Translations under genes and position numbers: made by a program | Notes under the pieces: generated by a model | What the model was told of the DNA's origin: nothing | The model's database searches: none | Seen by the model: the letters and a program-made list of their open reading frames with translations, nothing else | Part shown: piece after piece, positions 8,076 to 17,500 of the stretch | Layout: the number at the start of each line of letters is the position of its first letter | Numbering within the stretch: the first letter of the stretch is position 1 | Assembly (NCBI RefSeq): GCF_036014015.1 | Contig: NZ_CP107905.1 | Location: 3,968,001 to 4,032,000, forward strand | Length of the DNA stretch: 64,000 nt | Direction of reading: 5' to 3' | DNA from: Streptomyces sp. NBC_00457 | GTDB taxonomy: Bacteria; Actinomycetota; Actinomycetes; Streptomycetales; Streptomycetaceae

Positions 8076-8330
8076 ATGCCGGGCACTGTGACGATGTACA
8101 GCACCACGTGGTGCGGCTACTGCCGTCGGCTGAAGAGCCAGATGGACCGCGAGGGCATCGCGTACAACGAGATCAACATCGAGCAGGACCCGGAGTCGGC
8201 CGCCTTCGTGGAGAAGGCGAACGGCGGGAACCAGACGGTGCCCACGGTCTTGATCATTGCCCCCTCGGGCAATGAGTCGGTCATGACCAACCCGAGCCTT
8301 GCCCAGGTGAAGGCCGCTCTCGCTACCTGA
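8076..8330 (+). CDS. mycoredoxin (Mrx1-like glutaredoxin fold)
   Basis: An 84-residue protein with the redox motif C-G-Y-C at residues 13-16 (MYSTTWCGYCRRLK) and the cis-proline region TVPTVLI. Mycoredoxins reduce mycothiol mixed disulfides in the actinobacterial cytoplasm using mycothiol as cofactor. The C-terminal part reads TVPTVLIIAPSGNESVMTNP, several residues longer than the usual TVLFPDGSTLTNPS of this family as I remember it. That usual sequence is found just downstream as a remnant (8336-8431), so the 3' end of this gene seems to have been replaced or duplicated. Confidence 0.9.
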   Translation: MPGTVTMYSTTWCGYCRRLKSQMDREGIAYNEINIEQDPESAAFVEKANGGNQTVPTVLIIAPSGNESVMTNPSLAQVKAALAT

Positions 8331-8335
8331 GAGCT

Positions 8336-8431
8336 GAGGAACCCCAGACCGTGCCCACCGTGCTGTTCCCGGACGGCTCGACGCTCACGAACCCTTCGCT
8401 GGCCCAGGTCAAGCAGAAGATCGGCGCGTAA
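8336..8431 (+). pseudogene. remnant of a second mycoredoxin 3' end
   Basis: Directly after the mycoredoxin stop codon, in another frame, the sequence encodes EEPQTVPTVLFPDGSTLTNP and then SLAQVKQKIGA followed by a TAA at 8429-8431. This repeats the last ~30 codons of the intact gene (QTVPTVL ... TNPSLAQVK) but is clearly diverged from it at the nucleotide level, so it is not a recent tandem slip. It has no start codon or ribosome-binding site of its own. It is most simply the original gene end left behind after recombination with a diverged allele. Confidence 0.8.
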
Positions 8432-8440
8432 CAGGGGAAT

Positions 8441-8482
8441 GCAGGAAGGCGGTCCCGAGACAGCTCGGGACCGCCTTCCTGC
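8441..8482. terminator. bidirectional terminator between mycoredoxin and nudC
   Basis: A perfect inverted repeat with 19-base arms (8441-8459, 8464-8482) and a 4-base loop, in the gap between the convergent mycoredoxin remnant and nudC. Confidence 0.85.
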
Positions 8483-8495
8483 GTATCAGAACACG

Positions 8496-9440
8496 TCAGA
8501 AAACGCTGCGCGTCGGCAGTGGCTTGCCGTACCAGAGCTCGATGAGGCGGGCCGCGATCGAGATGCCGTACGGCGGGAGGACCTCGCCGGAGTCGAAGGC
8601 GGCGCGCAGCTCGTCGCGGGTGAACCAGCGGGCCTCGTGGATCTCGTCGCCGTCGACCTCGATGTCGGTCGTGGTGGCGCGCGCCATGAAGCCGAGCATC
8701 AGGCTGGACGGGAAGGGCCAGGGCTGGCTGGCGACGTATTCGACCTGGCCGACGGTGATGCCGGCCTCCTCGAAGACCTCGCGGCGCACGGACTGCTCGA
8801 TGGACTCGCCGGGCTCGACGAAGCCGGCGAGCGTGGAGAAGCGGCCCTCGGGCCAGTGCACCTGGCGGCCGAGCAGGATGCGGTCCTCTGCATCGGTGAC
8901 GGCCATGATCACGGCCGGGTCGGTGCGCGGGTAGTGCTCGGCGCCGCAGGCCGGGCAGCGGCGGATGTGGCCGGCCGCGGCGATGACCGTGCGCTCGCCG
9001 CAGCGGGAGCAGAAGCGGTGGGTGCGCTGCCAGTTCTCCAGACCGACCGCGTGCACCATCAGGCCTGTGTCGCGCGGTGACAGCAGCAGCCCCGCCTCGC
9101 GCAGCCCCGCCGCGCGCGCGGACTGGTCGATGCGGCCGGGGAGGGCGTCCTTCTGGAGGGCGAAGTAGCTGACGCCGTCCTCGTCGATGCCGAGGAAGTA
9201 GCGGTGTGCCTCGGTGAGGGGGGCTTCGAAGGAGGGGGTCATGACGAGTTCGGTGCGCCCGTCGGGCGTCTCGTCGATGAGGACCTGACCGCCGGAGACC
9301 ACGAAGCAGCGGGTCGTGGGGTGGCTCCATGCCGCCGCGAGCCAGGCCTCGTCGAGCCGGTGGTGGGCGGCGCGGTCGATGCCGCTGGGGGTGGTGAGCG
9401 AGATGGGTCGGTCGGCGGTGTGGTCGGTCCAGGTGGTCAC
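8496..9440 (-). CDS. nudC: NAD(+)/NADH pyrophosphatase NudC (Nudix)
   Basis: About 314 residues from the GTG at 9440 (MTTWTDHTADRPISLTTPSG). The four-cysteine zinc site appears as FCSRCGERT ... RRCPACGAEHYPRT. The Nudix box is GFVEPGES ... REVFEEAG, followed by the NudC-type SQPWPFPSSLMLGF array that fixes the NAD(H) subfamily. The enzyme cleaves NAD(H) to NMN(H) and AMP, and NudC proteins also remove NAD caps from RNA. The frame stays open to 9596 but that extension overlaps the M20 peptidase stop and is low in complexity. Confidence 0.95.
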   Translation of the reverse strand: MTTWTDHTADRPISLTTPSGIDRAAHHRLDEAWLAAAWSHPTTRCFVVSGGQVLIDETPDGRTELVMTPSFEAPLTEAHRYFLGIDEDGVSYFALQKDALPGRIDQSARAAGLREAGLLLSPRDTGLMVHAVGLENWQRTHRFCSRCGERTVIAAAGHIRRCPACGAEHYPRTDPAVIMAVTDAEDRILLGRQVHWPEGRFSTLAGFVEPGESIEQSVRREVFEEAGITVGQVEYVASQPWPFPSSLMLGFMARATTTDIEVDGDEIHEARWFTRDELRAAFDSGEVLPPYGISIAARLIELWYGKPLPTRSVF

Positions 9441-9585
9441 GGGTGCTTCCAACTCCCCCGGTGCAGCGGATTGTTTCGGCGAGCGGTTCGACGGAACCTG
9501 CGGCGGGTGGTGACGGCTTGATGGTGCGGGGGCGGCCTCTCCAGTGTGCCCCGCGCGGGGCACACCTCCGGGTGGTGCGGAGGGC

Positions 9586-10998
9586 TCAGGGAGCATGGCG
9601 CCAGTTGTCCGCGAGGTCGGCCCACAGATATGCGCTGGTCTCGACGCCTTTGAGGAGCAGATCCAGCTCGACCTTCTCGTTCGGGGCGTGCCAGCCGTCG
9701 GACGGGACGGAGATGCCCAGGAAGAGCACGGGAGCGCCGAGCACTTCCTGGAGGTCGGCGGCCGGTCCCGAGCCGCCGACGCGTGTGAAGAGGACCGGTC
9801 TTTCGAAGGCTCGGCTCATGGCGCGGGCCACAGACTGCAGCGCCGGGTGGTCGAGCGGCGTGAGGCACGGACGCGTGGCGGCGGCGAAGGTGATCTCGTG
9901 CCGGATTCCGGCGGGCACCTGGTCGGCGGCCCAGGCACGCACGGCCTGCTCGATCCGCTCGGGGTCCTGCCCTGTGACGAGCCGGAAGGAAAGCTTCACC
10001 ATCGCGGACGACGGAATGATGGTCTTGCTTCCGGGCCCCTGGTAGCCACCCCCGATGCCGTTGACCTCGGCGGTGGGGCGGGCCCAGATCCGCTCCAGGG
10101 TGGTGTGCCCGGCCTCGCCCTGGGTGGCGTACGACTTGGCCGTGCGCAGCCACTGCTCCTCGTCGAAAGGCAGCTCGGCGAAGAGTTCGCGCTCCCGGTC
10201 GGTGAGTTCGACGATGCCATCGTAGAAGCCGGGGATCGTCACGCGCGCGTGGTCGTCGTGCAGCGCGGCTACGAGGCGGGCGGCGGCGGTCGCCGGGTTG
10301 GGGACGGCGCCGCCGAAGGCACCGGAGTGGATGTCCTGGTCGGGGCCGTGGAACTGGATCTCGCACTCGGCGAGGCCGCGCATGCCGGTGCACACGGTGG
10401 GGGTGTGCTCGTCCCACATGCTGGTGTCGGAGACGATCACGGCATCGGCCGCGAGCCGGTCCGCGTGCTCCTCGACGAGGGCGCGGAAGTGCGGGGAGCC
10501 GGACTCCTCCTCGCCCTCGATCAGCAGCTTGAGGTTGACGGCCGGGGTGGCGCGGCCCGTCGCGGCGAGGTGCGCGCGGACGCCGAGTGTGTGGAAGAAC
10601 ACCTGGCCCTTGTCGTCGGCAGCCCCGCGCGCGTAGAGGCGGTTTTCGCGGACGACCGGCTCGAAGGGGTCGCTGTCCCAGCCGTCCTCGCGGGCGGCGG
10701 GCTGGACGTCGTGATGGCCGTAGACCAGGACCGTGGGCGCCTCGAGGTCGTCGGCGGGCCACTCGGCGAAGACGGCGGGTGCCCCGGGTGTCTGCCAGAC
10801 CTCGGTCGTGGGGAAGCCGGTCTCCTTGAGCTTGGCGGCGAGCCAGTCGGCGCTGCGGCGCACGTCCGCCGCGTGGTCGGGCTGCGCCGACACGGACGGG
10901 ATGCGCAGCCACTCGGCGAGGTCGTCGAGGAAGGCGGTGCGGTGCTGCTCGATGTGCGTGCGGACGGCGCTGACGGCACTGTCAACGGACTGGCTCAT
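9586..10998 (-). CDS. M20-family dipeptidase/metallopeptidase
   Basis: About 470 residues from the ATG at 10998 (MSQSVDSAVSAVRTHIEQHR). Metal-binding residues of the M20 family are visible: the first His in VLVYGHHDVQPA, the bridging Asp region ARGAADDKGQV, the catalytic-base glutamates in LLIEGEEESGSP, and VIVSDTSMWDEHTP. The dimerisation (lid) domain follows with FHGPDQDIHSGAFGG. Members hydrolyse dipeptides or N-acyl amino acids with two zinc ions. There is no signal peptide, so it is probably cytoplasmic. It lies between adnB and nudC on the same strand. Confidence 0.92.
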   Translation of the reverse strand: MSQSVDSAVSAVRTHIEQHRTAFLDDLAEWLRIPSVSAQPDHAADVRRSADWLAAKLKETGFPTTEVWQTPGAPAVFAEWPADDLEAPTVLVYGHHDVQPAAREDGWDSDPFEPVVRENRLYARGAADDKGQVFFHTLGVRAHLAATGRATPAVNLKLLIEGEEESGSPHFRALVEEHADRLAADAVIVSDTSMWDEHTPTVCTGMRGLAECEIQFHGPDQDIHSGAFGGAVPNPATAAARLVAALHDDHARVTIPGFYDGIVELTDRERELFAELPFDEEQWLRTAKSYATQGEAGHTTLERIWARPTAEVNGIGGGYQGPGSKTIIPSSAMVKLSFRLVTGQDPERIEQAVRAWAADQVPAGIRHEITFAAATRPCLTPLDHPALQSVARAMSRAFERPVLFTRVGGSGPAADLQEVLGAPVLFLGISVPSDGWHAPNEKVELDLLLKGVETSAYLWADLADNWRHAP

Positions 10999-11008
10999 GG
11001 TCACGAGC

Positions 11009-14000
11009 CTATCGGCCCGCACCGACATCCTGATTGGGCGGTTCGTCACACGACGGCTCCTCCGTCAGCAGCCGCTCCAGCGCGGCCCGGCCCGGGAGGT
11101 CCTGCGGCCGTACGACCTCACCACCGCGCACATACACGAACGCGGCGTGGACCGACTCCAGGGGCACGCCCTGCTGCTCGGCCCAGGCCAGCCGGTACAG
11201 GGCGAGCTGGAGGGGGTCGGCGGTGCGGGCACGGCTGGTCTTCCAGTCGACGATCTCGTACGACGTCCTGTCGCCGTCGCTCTCCCGGTAGACGGCGTCG
11301 ATCCGGCCCCGGATCACCCGGCCGGCGATCGCGAGCTGGAAGGGGGCCTCCACGCGGTAGGGCGTGCGGTGCGCGTACGGGGTGCGCTCGAAGGCGTCCT
11401 TGAGGGCCTCCAGATCGCGTTCGTCGGCGATCTCGGCCTCGCTGCCGGGCAGCTCCTCCGGGTCCAGCATGGGCAGCGTCAGCTCTTCGAAGCGGGCTTC
11501 GACCCACGCGTGGAAGCGGGTGCCGCGGCGTGCGGCGGGCTGCGGCGGGCGGGGCATGGGGCGGGCCAGCTCCTGTGCGAAGCCGTCCGGGTCGGCGGCC
11601 AGGCGCATCAGCTGCGATGCGGTCAGGGTCGTCGGCAGGGGTACGTCCGTGCTCCCCCGCCGGGCGCGCAGGAGTTCGCCGGTGAGGGCGTCGAGGTCAC
11701 GGTCCCAGGAGGCGATGGCGCGGGCTTCCTCCGGGGTGAGGCGGGGGTGAGGGCGCGGGAGATCCGGGTCGCCGGAGTGTTCGGTGAGGTCCAAAGGCGC
11801 CGCCTGGTGCGGGACGGTCGGACGGTCCGGGGTCCACGATTCCCAGTCGCCCGGGTCCTCCTCGAAGGGGGTGTCATCTTCGCCGTATTCATCGGATTCG
11901 TGGCCTTCGTCGTACAGGACCTCGTCGTCCTCCGGTGGCGGCCAGTCAGGGTCGTCGTACGTGTCCGGGTCGTGCGTGGCCGCCGGGTGGCCGTCGGTGT
12001 GGGAGGCGAGGTCTTCGAGGTGCGCCAGGACCGTCTCGGCCGCGGCGCGGCGGCGGGCGAGGGCCATGTCGTCGAGGGGCAGGGGCCAGACCTGGTCGAC
12101 GGTGGCCCGGTGCAGGGCCGGGTTCTCCTCGTCCTCGGCGGGTTCGTCCGCCCAGGCCTCGATCTCACCGTGTCCTGCCGCGCAGTGGCCGTACAGCGCC
12201 TGGAGGAAGTCTGACGGGCCGCGGGGCTTCTTCTGCGCGGGCCCCCACCAGTGGCCGGAGCCGAGGAGGAGGGAGCGGGGGCGGGTGAACGTGACGTAGC
12301 CGAGACGGAGTTCCTCGGTGTGCTGGTGCTCCTTCATGGCCTCCTGGAATGCCTTGAGGCCTCGGGAGTCCCATGCCTCGACGTCCGGCAGGGTGTCGGC
12401 GTCGCCGCGCAGGTCGTGCGGCAGCACCTTGCTCTGCGCGGTCCACTTCTCGCGGCCCTGGGTGCTGGGGAAGGTGCCGGTGACCAGGCCGGGGACGACC
12501 ACGACGTCCCACTCCAGGCCCTTGGACTTGTGCGCGGTGAGCACCTTGACGGTGTTCTCGCCGCCGGGGAGGGCGTTGTCGAGGCCCTTCTCGTACTGTG
12601 CGGCGGTGCGCAGGAAGCCGAGGAAGGCCAGCAGGGTGGCCTCGCCGTCGCCCGCGGCGAACGAGGCGGCGATGTCCAGGAAGTTGGACAGGGTCTCGCG
12701 GCGGCGTGCGGCCAGGGCGTGCGGGGATGCCGACAGTTCCACTTCCAGGCCGGTGACGGCGAGGACGCGGTGGAGGACGTCCATCAGCGGGTCGGACAGG
12801 GAGCGGCGCAGGTCGCGCAGTTCGGCGGCGAGCCGGGCGAACCGCACGCGCGCGTCCGGCGAGAACGGCAGCCCGTCGTCCTCCCCTTGCGCCTCGATCG
12901 GCATTTCCAGGAACGTGTCGAGGGCGTCCGCGAGCGATATCACCTCGGCCGGGTCGACGCCCTCGACCGCCTCGGCGAGCCGACGGTCCGGATCGTCGTC
13001 GGCCTCCACGCGCGCGTGCGACACGAGATACCGGGCGCGCCGGCCCAGGAGAGCGAGGTCGCGCGGGCCGATCCGCCAGCGCGGGCCGGTCAGCAGCCGG
13101 ACCAGCGAGGCGTTGGCGCCGGGGTCCTGAAGGACTTCGCACACGGCGACCAGGTCGGCGATCTCGGGCAGGTGCAGCAGCCCGGACAGGCCGACGACCT
13201 CGACCGGGATGTCGCGGGCGACGAGCGCGCCCTGGATCTCGGCGAAGTCGGTCGCCGTGCGGCACAGGACGGCGATCTCGCCGGGCGCCTTTCCGGTCCG
13301 TACGAAATGGGCGACGGAGTCGGCGATCCAGTCGATCTCCTCGGCGTGGGTGCGCAGCAGGGCGCAGCGGACCACACCGTCGCGTTCGGCGCCGGGGGCC
13401 GGGCGCAGCGCCTCCACGCCCGCGTGCATGGCGCGCAGGGGCTCGGCGAGGCCGTTGGCGAGGTCGAGGAGGCGGCCACCGCTGCGGCGGTTCTCGCTGA
13501 GTGACTGGCGGGTGGCGGGGCTGCCGTCGGCGTGGGCGAAGTGCTCGGGGAAGTCGTCGAGGTTGGCGACGGAGGCGCCGCGCCAGCCGTAGATCGCCTG
13601 GCAGGGGTCGCCGACGGCGGTCACCGGGTGGCCCGTGCCGCCGCCGAACAGACCGGCCAGGAGGACGCGTTGGGCCACCGACGTGTCCTGGTACTCGTCG
13701 AGCAGCACCACGCGGAACTCGTCGCGCAGGATCCGGCCCACTTCGGGGAGCCCGGCGAGGCCGGCCGACAGGGCGATCTGGTCGCCGAAGTCGAGCAGGT
13801 CGCGCTCGCGCTTGGCGGCCCGGTAGCGGATCACCAGCTCGGCGAGTTCACGGCGTGCGGCGGCGGCCTCGGGGACCTTGCGCAGGTCGGCGTTGGTGAG
13901 CTTGACGCTTTGCAGGGCTTCGAGCAGCTCGGCGTCGTACGCGCGCAGGTCCTCGGGCCGTACGAGGTGCTCGGCGAGTTCGGCGTCGAGGGTGAGGAGG

Positions 14001-14530
14001 TCGCCGACGAGGTCGGGGAAGGAGCGGGTCAGGGCCGGGTAGGGCCCCGGGGCCTCGCGCAGGACGCGCGCGGCGAGTTGGAAGCGGGTGGCGTCGGCGA
14101 GCAGGCGGGAGGTCGGTTCGAGGCCGATGCGCAGGCCGTGGTCGGTCAGCAGGCGGCCCGCGAAGGCGTGGTACGTCGAGATCACCGGCTCGCCCGGAGG
14201 GTTGTCCGGGTCGATGACATCGGGGTCGGTGACGCCCGCCTTGATCAGTGCCTTGCGGACGCGCTCGGCGAGTTCACCGGCGGCCTTGTTGGTGAAGGTG
14301 AGGCCGAGGACCTGTTCGGGGGCGACCTGTCCGGTGCCGACCAGCCACACCACGCGGGCCGCCATCACCGTCGTCTTGCCCGAACCGGCTCCGGCCACGA
14401 TCACCTGCGGGGCGGGCGGCGCGGTGATGCAGGCCGTCTGCTCCGGGGTGAACGGGATGCCGAGGAGCTCCTTGAGCTGATCGGGATCGGTGATACGAGC
14501 GGGCACCTCAGAGAGGCTAGCGGCGACCAC
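11009..14530 (-). CDS. adnB: AdnB-type helicase-nuclease (UvrD motor plus RecB-like nuclease)
   Basis: A 1,173-residue protein. The SF1A motor starts with PFTPEQTACI and Walker A IVAGAGSGKTTV, with motif II LLDEYQDTSVAQR and later VLTAHKSKGLEWDVVVVPG. The C-terminal RecB-family nuclease has RGRIDAVYRE, the acidic residue/lysine pair in YEIVDWKTSRA and QLALYRLAW. Residues ~830-900 form a very acidic linker. No Fe-S cysteine set is seen, unlike the partner. With the upstream gene it matches AdnAB, the actinobacterial end-resection motor-nuclease. A GTG at 14530 is used; a GTG at 14506 is an alternative. Confidence 0.9.
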   Translation of the reverse strand: MVAASLSEVPARITDPDQLKELLGIPFTPEQTACITAPPAPQVIVAGAGSGKTTVMAARVVWLVGTGQVAPEQVLGLTFTNKAAGELAERVRKALIKAGVTDPDVIDPDNPPGEPVISTYHAFAGRLLTDHGLRIGLEPTSRLLADATRFQLAARVLREAPGPYPALTRSFPDLVGDLLTLDAELAEHLVRPEDLRAYDAELLEALQSVKLTNADLRKVPEAAAARRELAELVIRYRAAKRERDLLDFGDQIALSAGLAGLPEVGRILRDEFRVVLLDEYQDTSVAQRVLLAGLFGGGTGHPVTAVGDPCQAIYGWRGASVANLDDFPEHFAHADGSPATRQSLSENRRSGGRLLDLANGLAEPLRAMHAGVEALRPAPGAERDGVVRCALLRTHAEEIDWIADSVAHFVRTGKAPGEIAVLCRTATDFAEIQGALVARDIPVEVVGLSGLLHLPEIADLVAVCEVLQDPGANASLVRLLTGPRWRIGPRDLALLGRRARYLVSHARVEADDDPDRRLAEAVEGVDPAEVISLADALDTFLEMPIEAQGEDDGLPFSPDARVRFARLAAELRDLRRSLSDPLMDVLHRVLAVTGLEVELSASPHALAARRRETLSNFLDIAASFAAGDGEATLLAFLGFLRTAAQYEKGLDNALPGGENTVKVLTAHKSKGLEWDVVVVPGLVTGTFPSTQGREKWTAQSKVLPHDLRGDADTLPDVEAWDSRGLKAFQEAMKEHQHTEELRLGYVTFTRPRSLLLGSGHWWGPAQKKPRGPSDFLQALYGHCAAGHGEIEAWADEPAEDEENPALHRATVDQVWPLPLDDMALARRRAAAETVLAHLEDLASHTDGHPAATHDPDTYDDPDWPPPEDDEVLYDEGHESDEYGEDDTPFEEDPGDWESWTPDRPTVPHQAAPLDLTEHSGDPDLPRPHPRLTPEEARAIASWDRDLDALTGELLRARRGSTDVPLPTTLTASQLMRLAADPDGFAQELARPMPRPPQPAARRGTRFHAWVEARFEELTLPMLDPEELPGSEAEIADERDLEALKDAFERTPYAHRTPYRVEAPFQLAIAGRVIRGRIDAVYRESDGDRTSYEIVDWKTSRARTADPLQLALYRLAWAEQQGVPLESVHAAFVYVRGGEVVRPQDLPGRAALERLLTEEPSCDEPPNQDVGAGR

Positions 14531-14597
14531 TGACAGTAGATGCCGAATCGGCCCCCGGGGTGGAGGAAGCGCAGGTCAGCACAGGTGGTGCGGTATC

Positions 14598-17500
14598 TCA
14601 CTCCACCACGTGTCGTCCCTCGGGGCGCGCGCTGCACGACGCCCGGAACGCGCAGTGCGCGCAGTGCTGGCCGGACGTCGGCGTGAACCGCTCGTCCAGG
14701 ACCTTGCCCGCGGCGGTGGCCAGCAGGTCGCCGACCCACTCCCCCTCCAGGGGCTGTTGCGCCTGCACCTTGGGCAGGGTCTCGCCGCCGTCCCGCTGGG
14801 CGGCGCCCTGGCGCAGCTGGACGAGTTCGGCGCCGCCCGGCTCGGGGCGGCGCCCGTCGAAGGCGTCGTCGACGGCGCCCTCGCGGACCGCGAGTTGGTA
14901 GACGGCGAGTTGCGGATGGTGGGCGACCTCGGCAGCCGTGGGCGCCTGTTTGCCGGTCTTGAAGTCGACGACGTAGGCGCGGCCTTCGCCGTCCGCCTCG
15001 ACGCGGTCCATCTGGCCGCGGATACGCACCTCGTAGTCACCCGCTTCGAGGGTGACGTCGAAGTCGTGCTCACTGGCGACCGGAGTACGTCCCGTGCGGT
15101 CCATGACGTGCCACTTCAGGAACCGTTCGAGCGCCACGCGCGCGTGCTCCTTCTCCTGCGCCGACTTCCAGGGCGCGTCGAAGGCGAGCGCGTTCCACAC
15201 CGAGTCCAGCCGCTCCATGAGGACGGCGAGGTCGGCCGGGGTGTGCCCGGAGGCGACCTCGTCGGCGAGGACGTGCACCACGTTGCCGAAGCCCTGGGCG
15301 ACGGTCGCGGGCGCGTCCGCCTTCACCTCACGGCCCAGGAACCACTGCAGGGCGCAGGTGTTGGCGAGCTGGTCGAGGGCGCTGCCGGAGAGGACGACGG
15401 GCTGGTCGCGGTTGCGTAGCGGCACCTTGGACTCGGTCGGCTCGAACATGCCCCACCAGCGGTAGGGGTGCGCGGACGGCACCAGGGGGCGGCCGTCCTC
15501 GTCGGCGAGCGCGGCGAGCCGGGCCAGCCTGCGGGCGGCGGCCTCCCTGAGGGTGTCGGAGACCCGTGGGTCGACCGTCGTGGCGCGGAGTTCGGCCACG
15601 AGCGCCGCGACGGACAGCGGGCGGCGCGGGCGGCCCGTCACGTCCTTGGGTGCGACGCCCAGTTCGGTCAGGAAGCGGGACGGCTGGTCGCCGTCGTCCG
15701 CGGGCGCCTTCACGGCCGTCACGACGAGGCGTTCACGCGCGCGCGTGGCGGCCACGTAGAACAGGCGGCGCTCCTCGGCGAGCAGGGCACCCGGGGTGAG
15801 CGGTTCGGCCAGTCCGTCGCGGCCGATGCGGTCGGCCTCCAGGAGGGAGCCGCGGCGGCGCAGGTCGGGCCACAGTCCCTCCTGGACGCCCGCGACGACG
15901 ACCAGGCGCCACTCCAGGCCCTTCGAGCGGTGCGCGGTCATCAGGCGCACCGCGTCCGGTCGTACGGCACGCCGCGTGAGTGTGTCGGCGGCGATGTCCT
16001 CGGCCTCGATCTCCTCCAGGAAGTTGAGGGCGCCGCGCCCGCCGGTGCGTTCCTCGGCGCGAGCCGCGGTGGCGAACAGGGCGCATACGGCGTCCAGGTC
16101 GCGGTCCGCGTTGCGCCCGGCCGCGCCTGAGCGCCGGGCGGCCCGCTCCAGCCGTGCGGGCCATGGAGTGCCGTCCCACAACTCCCAGAGCGCCTCCTCC
16201 GCCGTACCACCGCCGGCCAGGCGCTCACGTGCCTTGCGCAACAGCGCGCCGAGACGCTGAGCGCCCCGCGCGTACGCCGGATCGTGCGCGACCAGCCGCT
16301 CCGGCTCGGCCAGCGCCCGCGCGAGGAGGTCGTCCGACGGCGGCGGCAGCGGGTTGCCCCCGGCCCGCTCCTCCTCGCGCAACGCCCGGCCCAGACGGCG
16401 CAGGTCGGCCGCGTCCATGCCGGCGAGCGGGGAGGCCAGCAGGGTGAGGGCGGTTTCGGTGTCGAGCCAGGAGGTGTCCGACGCGGCTACTTCAGAGGCA
16501 TCGGCCTCTCCGGAGGCATCGGCCTCTTCAGAGGCATCGGCCTCGCCTGCCCCCTCGTCCCGTACGCCCCCCTCGGCCGCTTCCGCCGTCGCCACCGCCC
16601 GCAGTGCCGTCAGCAGGGGTGCCACCGCGGGTTCGTGCCGGAGGGGCAGGTCGTCGCCGTCTATGTCCAGGGGGACACCGGCCGCTGTCAGCGCGCGGCG
16701 GACTGTCGGGATGGTGCGGGACCCGGCGCGCACCAGGACGGCCATGTCGCTCCAGGGGACGCCGTCCTCCAGATGCGCCCGACGGAGGATGTCGGCGATG
16801 TTGTCCAGCTCGGTGCCGGGCGTCGGATACGTGTAGACCTCGACGCGACCGCCGTCACGGACCGGGGTGAGCTCCCGGTGGGCGCGGACCTTTTCGGCGG
16901 GCAGCCGTGTCAGCGGCATCCGTTGGGTCAGCAACCGGGTGGCGCCCAGCAGGTCGGCGCCGGAGCGACGGGAGGTGCGCAGGACCTCCACGGGCGCCGG
17001 GCGGCCGTCCGCGCGCGGGAAGGCGTCCGGGAACTCCAGGATGCCGTTCACGTCGGCGCCCCGGAACGCGTAGATCGACTGGTCGGGGTCGCCGAAGGCG
17101 ACGAGCGTGCGGCCGCCGCCCGCCAGTGCGTGCAGCAGCCGTACCTGAGCCGGATCGGTGTCCTGGTACTCGTCGACGAACACGGCGTCGTACCGGTCGG
17201 CCAGCTGGGCGGCGACCTCGGGGCGGTGTGCCAGGAGCACCGCGCGGTGGACGAGTTCCGCGTAGTCGAGTACGCCCTGCAGGTCGAGAACGTCGAGGTA
17301 CTCGGCGAGGAAGGTGGCCGCCGCCCGCCAGTCGGGGCGTCCGATACGGCGGGCGAAGGCATCGAGGGCATCGGGGTCAAGACCCAGTTCGCGGCTGCGG
17401 GCGAGGACCGCGCGGACCTCGTCGGCGAAACCGCGCGTGGTCAGACACGCACGCAGCTCGTCCGGCCAGCGCACATGTGCGAGGCCGAGCCGCTCCAGAT

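Noticed and set aside
9544..11403. Plus-strand frame over the M20 peptidase and adnB end
   Set aside because: Shadow frame; the minus-strand M20 triad and AdnB nuclease motifs are clear.
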